DNA of 64,000 bases, taken from the NCBI RefSeq assembly GCF_933775445.1, contig NC_065877.1, forward strand, positions 16,616,001 to 16,680,000, in the 5' to 3' direction. The translations under genes and the position numbers were made by a program. Origin of the DNA: Argentina anserina (taxonomy: Eukaryota; Streptophyta; Magnoliopsida; Rosales; Rosaceae). The notes under the pieces were generated by a model. The model was not told where the DNA came from, searched no databases, and saw only the letters and a list, made by a program, of their open reading frames with translations. This document shows, one piece after another, positions 12,870 through 23,756 of this stretch. The stretch's first letter is position 1, and every line of letters starts with the position of its first letter.

Positions 12870-13595
12870 CATACGAGATCCAAATTGAATAAAAATGTTA
12901 ACAAGGTTCTAAGATATTTATACTGAAAACATTGAACGGTGCGATTGATGTCTAGACATCGCCTCTATATAGTCGGTTCATAATGTGCCACCTTTATATC
13001 TAATCTATTATAAATGTTTATGATACCTTAGTATATAATTTGGTGATCAACAACCTCAGTTTCTTATATGGTCAATCAGACCGTCAGATGTGATCGGTAC
13101 ATATTTTTAGACATCTTATTAAAATTTCATTCAATTTGAATCTCGTATCCGAACATCCAATTAACCTAAAAATATGCATTTTTCTATTATAAAACCGCAT
13201 TGACCGGGCCCCACAAAAAAAGGACTACGGATTTCAACCACATAAGGTAGTTCCAGATAATAACGTGCTTTGATAGATGTAAAAGAGTTTTAGCCTCTGC
13301 ATCCCGGGAATAGGTCCACCCTTAAGGCGTTTTATTGCTGTTTTGGGTTTTACGATGTGCCGAAGGTCATACGAGGTCCAAATTGAATGAAATTTTAACA
13401 AAGTCCCAAAATATTTATACTGAAAATATCGAACGGTGTGATTGATGTCTAGACATCGCCTCCATATAGTCAGTTCATAATGTGACACCTTTATATTTAA
13501 CCTATTATAAATGTTATGATACTTTAGTGGACAAATCAATGATCAACAACCTATGTTTATGATATCATCAATCGGACCGTCACATATGATCAGTT
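12870..13595. repeat. Fold-back repeat family, two forward copies
   Basis: Two related copies, about 12870-13110 and 13365-13590, share a phrase containing TCCAAATTGAAT, CGATTGATGTCTAGACATCG, a CATATAG-like core, GTTCATAATGTG and a CGGACCGT-like motif. Inverted relatives lie at 15040-15190, 15435-15550 and 15550-15690. The first copy overlaps the 3' end of the RBL15-like gene and supplies its last codons and stop. Composition and arrangement suggest a nonautonomous DNA transposon, family unknown. Confidence 0.6.
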
Positions 13596-15019
13596 CATTA
13601 AAATGATAGTGTATAAAATTCAAAACTTAGTCGTAGTTTACAAAATAGAACAATATTTGCATAACCTTACGTAATACTACAAAATACTACGACATATTGC
13701 GAAATTCTATAACATGTTACGAAATATTACAAAACACTACGAAATATCATTTATAACTTAATCTAAGTGATAAATTGTATAAAAGTGTATAAAAGTGAAA
13801 ACTTAGTCTTAGTTTACAAAATAGAACAATATTTGCGTAACCTCACGAAACATTACATATGTTACGAAACACTGCGAAATATTATCAAATTCTACAAAAT
13901 GCTATGAAACCTTACAAAGTATTATAAAATTCTATAAAATAATACGGTAATACCCATAAAGAACTTAATCCAAATGAGAAAGTGTATAAAAGTCTAAAGT
14001 TAGTCTTACTTTACAAAATACAACAAATTTTTAGTAACTGTACGAAACACTACAAAATGTTACGAGATATTAACGAAATGCTATGAAATGTTACGAAACA
14101 TTTGTATTTTCTACAAAATAATATAATAGTACCCATAAATAACCTAATCTTAGTGAGAAAATGTATAAAAGTCAAAAGTTTAGTCTTTATTTACAAAATA
14201 CAACAATTTTTACGTAACCTTACGAAACACTGCAAACTGCTACAAAATATTACGAAATTATACGAAACACTACGAAATATTATGAAATTCTTCAAAACAT
14301 TACGAAATATTACAAATTTTTATAAAAGAATATGATAGTACCTAGAAAATATTATGAATTTCTACTGAATAATGTGATAGTACCCACAAAAACTAATCTA
14401 AGTAAGAAATTGTATAAAAGTCTAAAGTTAGTCTTAGTTAACAAAATATAACCATTTTTACGTAATCTTATGAAACACTACAAATGCTATGAAACGTTAC
14501 GAAACACTACGAATATTATGAAATGTTACGAATAAGTAATAAATACTTCGAAATTTCCATAAAATAATATGATGATACACATAAAGAACCTAATCTATGT
14601 GATAAAGTATATAAAAGTCCAAAGTTAGTCTTAATTTACAAAATCCCTCAATTTGTTATTAACTTTACAGAACACTACGAATATTACGAAATTATACGAA
14701 ATGTTACGAACAAATAAGAAATACTACGAATTTCCATAAAATAATATTATGATACTCCTAAAGAACCTAATCTTAGTGAGAAAGTGTATAAAAATCCAAA
14801 GTTAGTGTTACTTTACAAAATACCTCAATATTTTAGTAACCTTACGAAACACTACAGAATGCTATGAAATGTTACGAAACACTACAAACTATTACAAAAT
14901 GTTATGAAACAGTAAGAAATATTACGAATTTCTACAAAATAATATGATGATACGCATAAAGAACCCAATCTAAGTGAGAAAGTGTATAAGAGTCCAAAAT
15001 TATTCTTACTTTTATAAAG

Positions 15020-15870
15020 TGTATAACATTTATAACATGTTATATATCAACGTCTCACATTATGAACCAGCTATATGAATGCAACTTTTGAACATCAATC
15101 GGACCGTACAATGTTTTGGTACATATATTTAAACATCTTGTAAAAATTTGTTCAATTTGGACTTCGTTTGGCCATCCGATCAACGTAAGAAATGAAAATA
15201 CCACTTATACGCCCTATGGGTAGACCCATCTCCAGGACGCGAAGGTTGAACCTCGTTTATATCTAGTAGATCACATAATTATGGAGAATCACCTTGTGTG
15301 GTTTGATCTCGGAGCCTTATTTAGGATTGCACCGGTTAATGTAATTTTCTAATAGATAAACACATTTATTTAGGTTGATTAGAAGATTGGATGGTCAAAA
15401 ACTGTTCAAATATAACCAAATTCTTATAGGGTGCCTAAAAATATGTACTGATCACATCTAACTGTTCGATTAAGAATACCATGAACTTAGGTTGTCCATC
15501 ACCAAATTTTCCACTAATGTGTCATAACATTTAAATCATGTTATATATCAAGGTGTCACATTATGAACTAGCTATATGAAGACAACTTCTTAATATCAAT
15601 CGGACCGTAGGATATTTTCCATACATATATTTAGACATCATGTAAAATTTTTGTTTAATTTGGACCTCGTTTGGTCATTCGATCATCATTAGAACCGAAA
15701 ATACCACTATACGCTCCATGGTTAGACCCATCTTCGGGACACAAAAGCTGAATCTCATTTCCACTCTCATACCACGTAATTATGGAGAATCACCTTGTGC
15801 ATTCTAATCTCGAAGCCCTATTTAGGATTGCACCGGTCAATGCAGTTTTCTAATAGATAGACACATTTAA
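15020..15870. repeat. Two direct copies of a ~340-bp module, 514-bp period
   Basis: The module starts near 15020 and again near 15534. Each copy contains TATGAAC(C/T)AGCTATATGAA, a CGGACCGTA motif, AATTATGGAGAATCACCTTG and a tail with GGATTGCACCGGT. A partial third copy lies at 18665-18832. The spacer at 15371-15540 is an inverted relative of 13010-13120, so the modules form a fold-back arrangement. Confidence 0.75.
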
Positions 15871-16361
15871 TGTTATGAAACACTATGAAATGCGAACACT
15901 ACGAAGTATTATGAAATTCAATAAAATAATACGACAATACCCATAAATAATCTAATCTAAGTGAGAAAGTGTGTAAAGTCTAAAGTTAGTCTTACTTTAC
16001 AAAATACCTCAATTTGTTAATAACTTTACGAAACACTACAAAATGCTATGAAATTTTACAAAACACTACGAATATTACAAAATTCTATAAAATGTTAAGA
16101 AAAAGTGAGAAATATTACGAATTTCCACAAAATAATATTATGATACCCATAAAGAACCTAATCTAAGTGAGAAAGTGGATAAAAGTCTAAAGTTAGTCTT
16201 AGTTTACAAAATACAACAATTTTTACGTAAACTTACGAAACACTACAAAATACTACGAAATGTTACGAAACACTACAAAATATTACGAATTTCTACAAAA
16301 TAATATAATAGTACCCATATTGAATCTAATATACGTGATAAAGTGTATAAATGTATACATG

Positions 16362-16460
16362 TCGTTTGATTACACATCACACGACACATAAGAGTCGTCT
16401 GACTATACATTAGACGACAGATAAAAATCGTTTGAATGTAGATCAGACGATAGATAAGTG
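16362..16460. repeat. Three exact-length 33-bp tandem units with internal palindrome
   Basis: The units are 16362-16394, 16395-16427 and 16428-16460, each starting TCGTYTGA, followed by a partial TCGTAAG. Each also carries an inverted TCGTCTGA-like motif (for example TAGACGACAG at 16412), so each can fold on itself. Such motif clusters are typical of subterminal regions of CACTA-type transposons, but no CACTA end was found. Confidence 0.7.
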
Positions 16461-16959
16461 TCGTAAGAAAGATCATCTTATATAGTAGTATGAGATGCAC
16501 TATCATATCTTATATAGATATACTATTGGGGAGGGGGTAACGTTATGAAATATTATGCTGTATTTTATTTTTGATGTTCTGTATAAGGATGATTGTAATC
16601 GCCAAGGTGTAAACCGAGGTGTAAGTCTTATGTCACCCTCAAGGTTTCACTTAAATGATAATAATCACAATGGGCTAGAGACTCGGTCATTGTAGACTGA
16701 GTTTCGAAACAATTCTAAAAATAAAAAATAAACAAAATTCTACAAAATAATTCGATAGTACCCTTAAGAAACCTATTATAAGTGATAAAATGTATAAAAG
16801 TCTAAAATTAGTCTTATTTTACAAAATACCTCAATTTTTTAGTAGCCTTACAAAACCCTACAAATGCTACGAAATGTTACGAAACACTAAAATATTACGA
16901 AATTCCACAAAATGCTACATAATATTACGAAACACTACAAATTTCAACATAATAATACA

Positions 16960-17700
16960 ATAGTACCATATAATTAAGATTTGTCTTTTCCTCTCTCACT
17001 AGGATTGAGAGACAATGCTGCACATATGGTTCTTCAAGAGGAATACCAAAGGAGATCATTTTTGCAACAATACTATTGTTATCCATCTCACCATATCGAA
17101 GGGCAACTGGACATACAAACAATAATGGAACCAATCAAAGAACTATATGTGCTGAAAATAGATACTTAACCAATTAAAAGAAACAAAATAATATTGGAAG
17201 TCAATCTGACATTCTAACCCCAAGCAAATAAAAAATAAATTAGAGAAGTTTTGTTTTTACCTCTTAATGTTGCACGTGTAGTTCTAAATACATCATTAGT
17301 CTATTTTAAAACTTTAATAAGTAACTCGATGGAGTACTTCTTTGGCACCCCTCCATGGTATATAAGTGCAATTAAATTTCTTGACAAGTACGTTTTATTA
17401 GTAACTTTACTGCAAGATAAAAAGTTTAAGGTGAAATTTATACCATGATAGATAATATAAGCTGGTACTGTTCGTCCTTTATCTGAAATTCTCATCCACA
17501 ATTAACATTCTCGAGACAACAGAATTCTCGTTATAGAATCTTAGTCTCATCTCTATTAAATTGAGTGTGTGTGTGTGTGAGACAACTTACAAGTCCATCA
17601 CTCTAATACGTACACTAGAACATTAGTGATTGTTGTTGTTCTCCCTCCTTAATTATCATTATCGTCATTATGATTAAATCATTATCGTCAACCTAGTCTA
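16960..17700. other. Non-satellite insert, no gene recognised
   Basis: This sequence breaks the tandem array. Frames of 60-70 codons on both strands (around 16981-17169 and 17251-17501) show no domain and have no neighbouring exons. A (GT)n run lies near 17567-17580. Its origin is unknown. Confidence 0.4.
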
Positions 17701-18660
17701 CATGATAGCTAAAACATCCATTAGTTTTAAGAAAATACAACCATTTTTTCGCAACCTTATAAAATATTACGAAATAGCACGAAACCCTACACAATGCTAC
17801 GAAATGTTACGATACACTAGTAACATCACAAAATTCGACGAAATATTACGAATTTGTACAAAATATTGTGATAGCACCCACAAAAACTAATATCAGTGAG
17901 AAATAATATAAAAGTCTAAAGTTAATCTAAAATAACAAAATTCAGTTATTTTTGTGTAACCTTACGAACGCTACATAATTTTTCAAAATTTTACAAAGTG
18001 CTACGGAAATTTAATATACACTAAGAAATATCAAAAACATTTATAAAATATTACAAATTTCTACAAGATAATGTGATATTATCCACAAAAACCTAATCTA
18101 TGTGAGAAATTGTATAAAAGTCCAAAATTCGTCTTAGTTAACAAAATACAACAATTTTTGTATAACCTTGCGAAACACTACACAATGGTACGAACCTGTA
18201 CGAAACACTACAAAAGATCACAAAATACTACGAAATGTTACGATACACTACGAACATCACAAAGTTCGACGAAATATTACGATTTAAAAAAAAATATTGT
18301 GATAGTCCAAAGTTTGTCTTAGTTAACAAAATACAACTATTTTTGCGTAACCTTACGAACCATTACAAAACGTTACGCAATATTACGAAACACTACGAAA
18401 GATCACAAACTACTATGAAATGTTACGATACACTACGAAATATATAAAAAAATTAGGAAATATTTTGAACTTCAATTGAATAATGTGATAGCCCACAAAA
18501 ACTAATATAAATGAGAAGTGTATAAAAGTCTAAAGTTAGTCTTACTTTACAAAATACCTCAATGTTTTAGTAACCTTACGAAACACTACCGAATGTTATG
18601 AAATGTTACGAAACACTGCAAGTTATTACTAAATGCTACGAAATGTTACGAAGCAATAAG

Positions 18661-19176
18661 AAATATTACGAAAATACCACTGATACGCCCTATGGGTGGA
18701 CCCATCTCCAGGAAACGAAGGCTGAACCTCGTTTACATCTAGTAGATCACGTAATTATGGAGAATCACCTTGTGCGGTATGATCTCGAAGATCTATTTAG
18801 GATTGCACCGGTCAATGCAGTTTTCTAATAGTACCCACAAATTTCGTCGGATTATGATATCATTTAACTAACCGAATATACGTCAACCGAAAAGAGGCAT
18901 TTTCATATATTAAAACTTCATTGACCGGAGAATTTGAAGGAAAAGAAAAATTAAACACAAAGAAGAAGAGAGAAGATCAAGAGGGTCATCTTGTCATTGT
19001 GGTGTATAGTGGTGAGATGGTGGAGACGAGACAGTTGAAACTTGTGACAAATAAATAGAGGGTAGTTAGGTTAATCGAACCCATTCGAATGTAATAGCAG
19101 TGTAGATTGTAAAAATGGGACAACTTTCAGTTCTAAAATGTAAACTTGGTTATATATATATATACACACACACACA
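18661..19176. other. Array flank and intergenic DNA
   Basis: 18665-18832 is a partial copy of the 340-bp module of the array. 18880-18935 resembles 13150-13200 (CATTTT..ATTGACCGG). The rest is purine-rich and without a recognisable gene, ending in TA and CA microsatellites (19151-19179). Confidence 0.5.
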
Positions 19177-19590
19177 CACGAGGCTTTTCAGGTAAGGAGG
19201 TGCTTATCTTAGCTTAAGGTACATATTTTTATTTTTGATCAACTTTTCGATCAAGTTTTCACATCTCCACTGTCAAATATCTAGATAATAAGATATAAAT
19301 TATCTCCACAAAATTTCAGCCGATTCCATAACCTTTAAGTACTCATAACTTCGATTTTCTACTGAAAATATGAACGGTTCAGGTTCGGAAAATTTAATAC
19401 GTCCATTGGTTTTGATTAGTTCGATACCTTAACAATCATCAAATCGGCTGAAAGTTTGTGAAAATGATCTATACGTTATAATCTAGATATTGGATGGTGG
19501 CGATGTGAAATCTCGATCGAAAAGTTGGTCAAAAATGAAAATCCGTATCTTAAGCTAAGATAATAATCTCCTTACCTGAAAAACCTCGTG
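19177..19590. mobile_element. Fold-back MITE with ~170-bp terminal inverted repeats
   Basis: The left end CACGAGGCTTTTCAGGTAAG is mirrored by the right end (reverse complement CACGAGGTTTTTCAGGTAAG). The similarity runs on through AACTTTTCGATC to a central CAGCCGAT, giving arms of about 170 bp with scattered mismatches. The 414-bp element lies in TA/CA microsatellite sequence, consistent with a TA-type target, and encodes nothing. Confidence 0.85.
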
Positions 19591-19606
19591 TATATATATA
19601 TGGGAA

Positions 19607-19640
<34 letters not shown>
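19591..19640. repeat. (TA)n microsatellite
   Basis: Alternating TA flanks the right end of the MITE (TATATATATATG, then a longer run at about 19608-19640). Confidence 0.9.
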
Positions 19641-19644
<4 letters not shown>

Positions 19645-20341
19645 CTAAAACTTTTTTTATAGATAAAACGGTAGAGTACTTGGCATTCATGATAACTCTC
19701 TAGCAATAAAAACTAAAGCCGGTCTTAAATCATTCAACAGCAATGATCCGAAATTAATTTCTATATCCGGAAGAACTATCAAAAGCGAAAACAAAACAAA
19801 TCAAACTTGGCTCCTTCTTCCACCTCTCAAGTCTAGGCAGTAGCAGTGGCGAAGGTACCTCAAGCGCCCTTGAACCTCCTGGGCCCGTGGCGAAGGTACC
19901 TCAAGCGCCATGTTCCGATAGTCGTTCTGCGCAGAGCCTTCTCACTCTAGTTCTATTTTCTGAGGCGAGCGGCAGGGTTAGCACAGGCGGAGCAGTGAGA
20001 CTTCTGGAGATGGAAGCTCCGGCGTCCGCATCGGACACAGAGAGTGTGGGTCTTAATCATTAGATCACTAAGTATCACAACTTAATCATTATGAAACTAT
20101 AAAAGCAAAGTAGAAAAACAAAAATATACTAGTTTACCAAATACTTAAAAATTCTACATTCAGTATATCATAAGACCTCTCTAGAGCAAAACCATTTGAA
20201 AAACAATTTCAAAGCCCAAATCGATTAATGCACATTTGTCCATTTGCATTACTCTAAAATTAAAAATTAATTTATTATATGACGAAATCTCACGAATTAT
20301 GCAAAGTAACAAAATAAGTTTGACATTTGAGCTGTATTGTT
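19641..20341. other. Intergenic, no gene seen
   Basis: Only a short direct repeat stands out: GTGGCGAAGGTACCTCAAGC starts at about 19849 and again about 40 bases later. No coding signal is supported. Confidence 0.5.
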
Positions 20342-20762
20342 CTAGAAAGCTAGTTTAACGCCTTCTTCGATGATTCCGATATTTGCGTGGCCCATCGTAT
20401 TTAGACTTCTTTGCTGCAAGCAATTCCCACAGTTCATCAAACCTTGATCGTTCGATTCCAAGTAATGTGTTGTAATGGTAATGTTGACGGCAGCATGTAC
20501 TTCGTTTAAAGGATTTTTGACTATTTCCAATGCTAGTTGTTTGCGTTGATCCACAAAATTGAACTGCACATGCATGCCGAAATTTTATTAGGCTATTGGC
20601 ATGAGCACTAAAATTGCATCATACAGTATGGCCAAAAGAACTTACCCCTTCGTACCATCTATTGTTATAGTACTGCATATGCCTTATGACATAAATCCCA
20701 CCATCATGGTCATTGTCTTGAATATGGTTAGATTCTGGATTGATGATTGTGAAAGAAGCAAA
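20342..20762 (-). pseudogene. Ulp1-like (C48) protease C-terminal fragment
   Basis: Two exons join in phase: 20646-20762 (39 codons) and 20342-20563. They give the C-terminal part of a Ulp1-like cysteine protease domain: DNDHDGGIYVIRHMQYYNN, then FNFVDQRKQLALEIVKNPLN, the usual run of this fold. In active members the position read here as DGG is D-C-G with the catalytic cysteine, so that cysteine is lost. After about 30 codons of the second exon another frame reads better, suggesting a frameshift. The N-terminal part with the catalytic His and Asp was not found. Such domains occur in SUMO proteases and in some Mutator-type transposons; which source applies is unclear. Confidence 0.55.
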
Positions 20763-23756
20763 CTGAAATGGAACATTGAAAGACATTCACAAATCATGCT
20801 AACATTGTCAAGCAACCAGATCTGCCAACATATTAAAAATGTTATATAATGCTTATTATATATCCAAGAAACATTCTCAATAATAAAATAATCATATATC
20901 AAAGAATAGTGTGAAGCACATATGATCTACCCATGAAAAAAGGCTATGATTGATGTCAGTTAATAAAGGTAACTCATTATGCCAGTCCAAAACAACTCCC
21001 CAGTGTTATTTTATTAGAGAAGTTAATTCTAGTAGCTCAAAAGAAAAACTCTGAACCTAAAAAGGTGGCCACTTCAACAGAAAGTTTGATTCTTGGGCAC
21101 ACAGCCAATGCTAAGTTCACCTACTTTCTAAGATTCAACCTCCTATTAACCCCTAAGTTTCGTTATAGGGTGCACACTGCACACAGAGACACAAAGACAC
21201 AGGCACACAAAACAACCTCTTAACCAAAGAATGCCAAAAATCAAGAAGATAAGGCATAAAGCTGAATGTGATTATAGTTTGCCAGTACCATCTTATGGAG
21301 TTCTTCTCCTGGTTTAGAACATAAATTCCAATTCTTAAAAAGCAAACAACTCTAAAACTTGTAAGCATAAAAGCACAGAATTAGTAAAATCATCAAGAAT
21401 TCTAGATACCACAGCATTGCGACTACTAGCTGAATTTCACAGATATTCCCCACTTTAGACCACATGCATTTCAAAATTATAAGATACATAATAAGGAAGA
21501 ACCACAAAAATTTTAAGCCCACATGCCAATTGAGAACACCCTTCCAGATTACCGACTATTGAAAACATGATCCTAATAACATCCTCCTGCACCCTTCTGA
21601 ATTCAGAGATCATAACATGAACTCACAATCCAATAGTTGTTCAGATAAGCCGAATGAAATTTACTAGCAAAAAGTTCAACATCCTAATTTTCTTTTTGGT
21701 TTTTTTTTTACATCATAATAGTTTGCCTCAGTTTAGTTTCACTTCCTCACTATGTCTACTTGCCTTGGTTTGATTTCACATCATTCGTCTGCCTCACAAT
21801 ATTCACGGTTTGCCAGAAAACCACACAATGAAGAAATTATTTTGTTGAAAATTTCCACCTGACGGGTACTATACTGCCATTGAGGTTACAAACCAAACAA
21901 TACATGGTCGCCCTCACTAATGCAAACAGATGTGTGATTAGTCTTTTTAAAAGAAGATTAGTTGATATAAGCCCTACCAGTCATTACAGATTATGATTTT
22001 AAAGAACTGCGAACATTCAAACTGACGAGAACTGGAGAGTTTCAGATATATTTAACATGGAAAATAATCCAGCAATTCTAAACTAGAGAAATCGCATGAA
22101 AACAGTGAGGTTTTTCAGCTTTTAAAAACTAGTCGAACAATCAGCACCACCAACAATCCTAGTCAATAAGCTAACTGTCATTTATAAAACTCATAGCACT
22201 CTCCATCTATAAGTGGACACTGGCTCAAAGCTTTCACATTTAAAAAAAAATGTCTGTTTTGATAGAGCGCAACTGAGGGCTGAAAGGAGAGTAAAATTAC
22301 GTTGATAATGTTATATAATGTATATAAACAAGACGAACCTTTTTTATCTGCAGTTCATTCCCGACAAACATATTAAGGACACTTTATGTGTACATAAGAA
22401 GCCCCGCTCCTCATACCTGTTAATTGCCATCACAAAAATCAATACAAGCTGAAAAGTCTGCATAATTTCTCAAACATCTGCTGATATAAATAATGTCCTT
22501 AAAACTACAACAGTACTAAAAAAAATTTCCAAACAATTTTCAGTTCATGGAACTTACTCGGCCAATGCACAAAGGTTTTTCAGGCCATCTCCAATCCAAC
22601 AATGTTAACAGCTAAAATCTCTTCTTTTACCATGTCTTCTCCTACCTAAGTAACTAAAAGTTGAAAGGCTATATTTTCAGTGCTAAACTGCTAATACACC
22701 AATGTTTGACTTAAATCCAGACCAACAATTGGATTTAAAGGTGCAGCCATAGATGAAAGAAATGCAGTAAAATGGAGTGCTCCCATCTTACATCAGAAAC
22801 AATGAATAAACAAAATTCACCAAAATTTAAAAGATATAAATCCTCCTGCCTATCATATTAAAAGAAGAGCGAGAGACCTCCTTCATGAATCGACACACAA
22901 AAGTCTGCCCAAGTTGTGCACTGCATTGAAAGTAGATGCGAAAGCCGAAAAGAGACCAAAGTTCTATGTTTCAGAAAAAGAGGATAGTTATATTTGAAAT
23001 AACTATGGTCACCTAGCTATTTCATCAAATCAAGCCAATTCGTTTGATAGAATCCAAAGGGTGATTAAAATTTTTGCACAAATAGGCTGATTTGAAAATG
23101 AAACGTCCATATCTAAATCCTTACTCCTAATCACCCTATTCAAACAGGGCACAAGTCTCGATTGGATCACAATTCCACTATGATCCACATGCTTCATTAG
23201 CTTGCAGTTTAAGGATGATACCCAAGCTAAACTACGACCCAATCTAAACAAATCAACTTAGGCAGTGGAAGAGCTGTTAAAAGAAAAGCATTGCTATATA
23301 GTTCTGTGAAAGGATATTTAGCTGCTAGCATATCAAACAAATTAGAAACTAACAAAGCAACTCTAAAATCAGGGGATTTAAGCACTGACAGAAACTTTCA
23401 AAGTAAGTATTAGAAATACTAAATGTGACAGCAACACCAGCACTTGCCAAATACATAAAAGGTTCGATACTAAGCTAAACTAGTACTTGAACACTTGAAG
23501 TAGGAGGCACTATGGAACTAAATTACAGAAATTCTTCTTGAAACCGAAACTAGCTTTAAACCAAAAGATGACAACTGAGGTTCATATGCACCTGATGTTG
23601 GACCAAAACATGAGAAAAACCATTCCCCAAGCACACCACTACAGCTTAAGATGTCCTCTGGTGGAAATGTACTTGCTCCTGCAATACAAAAAGAATTGGT
23701 TGTAAAAGCTCAATAAACAAATATAATTACTTATCTCTAGAAGAGCTTCAGTAGAT
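20763..23756. other. Intron-like/intergenic stretch, no gene recognised
   Basis: This is about 3 kb of AT-rich DNA between the Ulp1-like and F-box fragments. No frame with a recognisable domain was seen. A 47-bp phrase at about 21530-21577 (GAGAACACCCTTCCAGATTA and onward) recurs at about 24364-24402 beside the F-box fragment, so part of this stretch is a duplication of that locus. Confidence 0.5.

Larger units (their letters stand above)
8103..12888 (+). pseudogene. RBL15-like: RBL15-type rhomboid-like/UBA gene, 5'-truncated pseudogene
   Basis: Exons with consensus GT-AG ends can be followed at 8103-8135, 8255-8346 (again at 10029-10120), 10218-10291, 10410-10504, 10635-10704, 11615-11778, 12382-12436, 12527-12583 and 12784-12888. 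All junction phases agree. They encode the last rhomboid-like membrane part (VFGLFNVPAN, NVSLLGHLCGILSGF, SYGLFNFL), a linker with FPGRGRTLG, and a C-terminal UBA domain with the MGFDR loop (12527-12870). This is the layout of Arabidopsis RBL15, a rhomboid-like protein with a ubiquitin-binding tail. The exons that would carry the catalytic GxSG serine are absent upstream. An in-frame TAA lies at 10479-10481, and an LTR plus an exon duplication interrupt the gene. The last codons come from an adjoining repeat. Confidence 0.85.
13596..18660. repeat. Degenerate tandem array with 10-bp phased sub-repeats
   Basis: At least 15 units of roughly 170-250 bp each carry a phrase like GTGTATAAAAGTCTAAAGTT followed by TAGTCTTA and TTTACAAAATA, then a run of 10-bp blocks such as TACGAAACAC, TACGAAATAT and TACGAAATTC. 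Anchor phrases occur near 13609, 13776, 13983, 14162, 14411, 14608, 14785, 14982, 15969, 16175, 16789, 17907, 18110, 18300 and 18518. The array is interrupted at about 15010-15870, 16345-16740 and 16960-17700. Short frames inside it are by-products of the repeat. No gene is supported. Confidence 0.8.

Noticed and set aside
13596..18660. CRISPR-like appearance and repetitive 60-80 codon proteins in the tandem array
   Set aside because: The repeats are degenerate, without unique spacers of constant length, in a plant genome. The proteins only reflect the 10-bp repeat, which gives a 10-residue period when translated.
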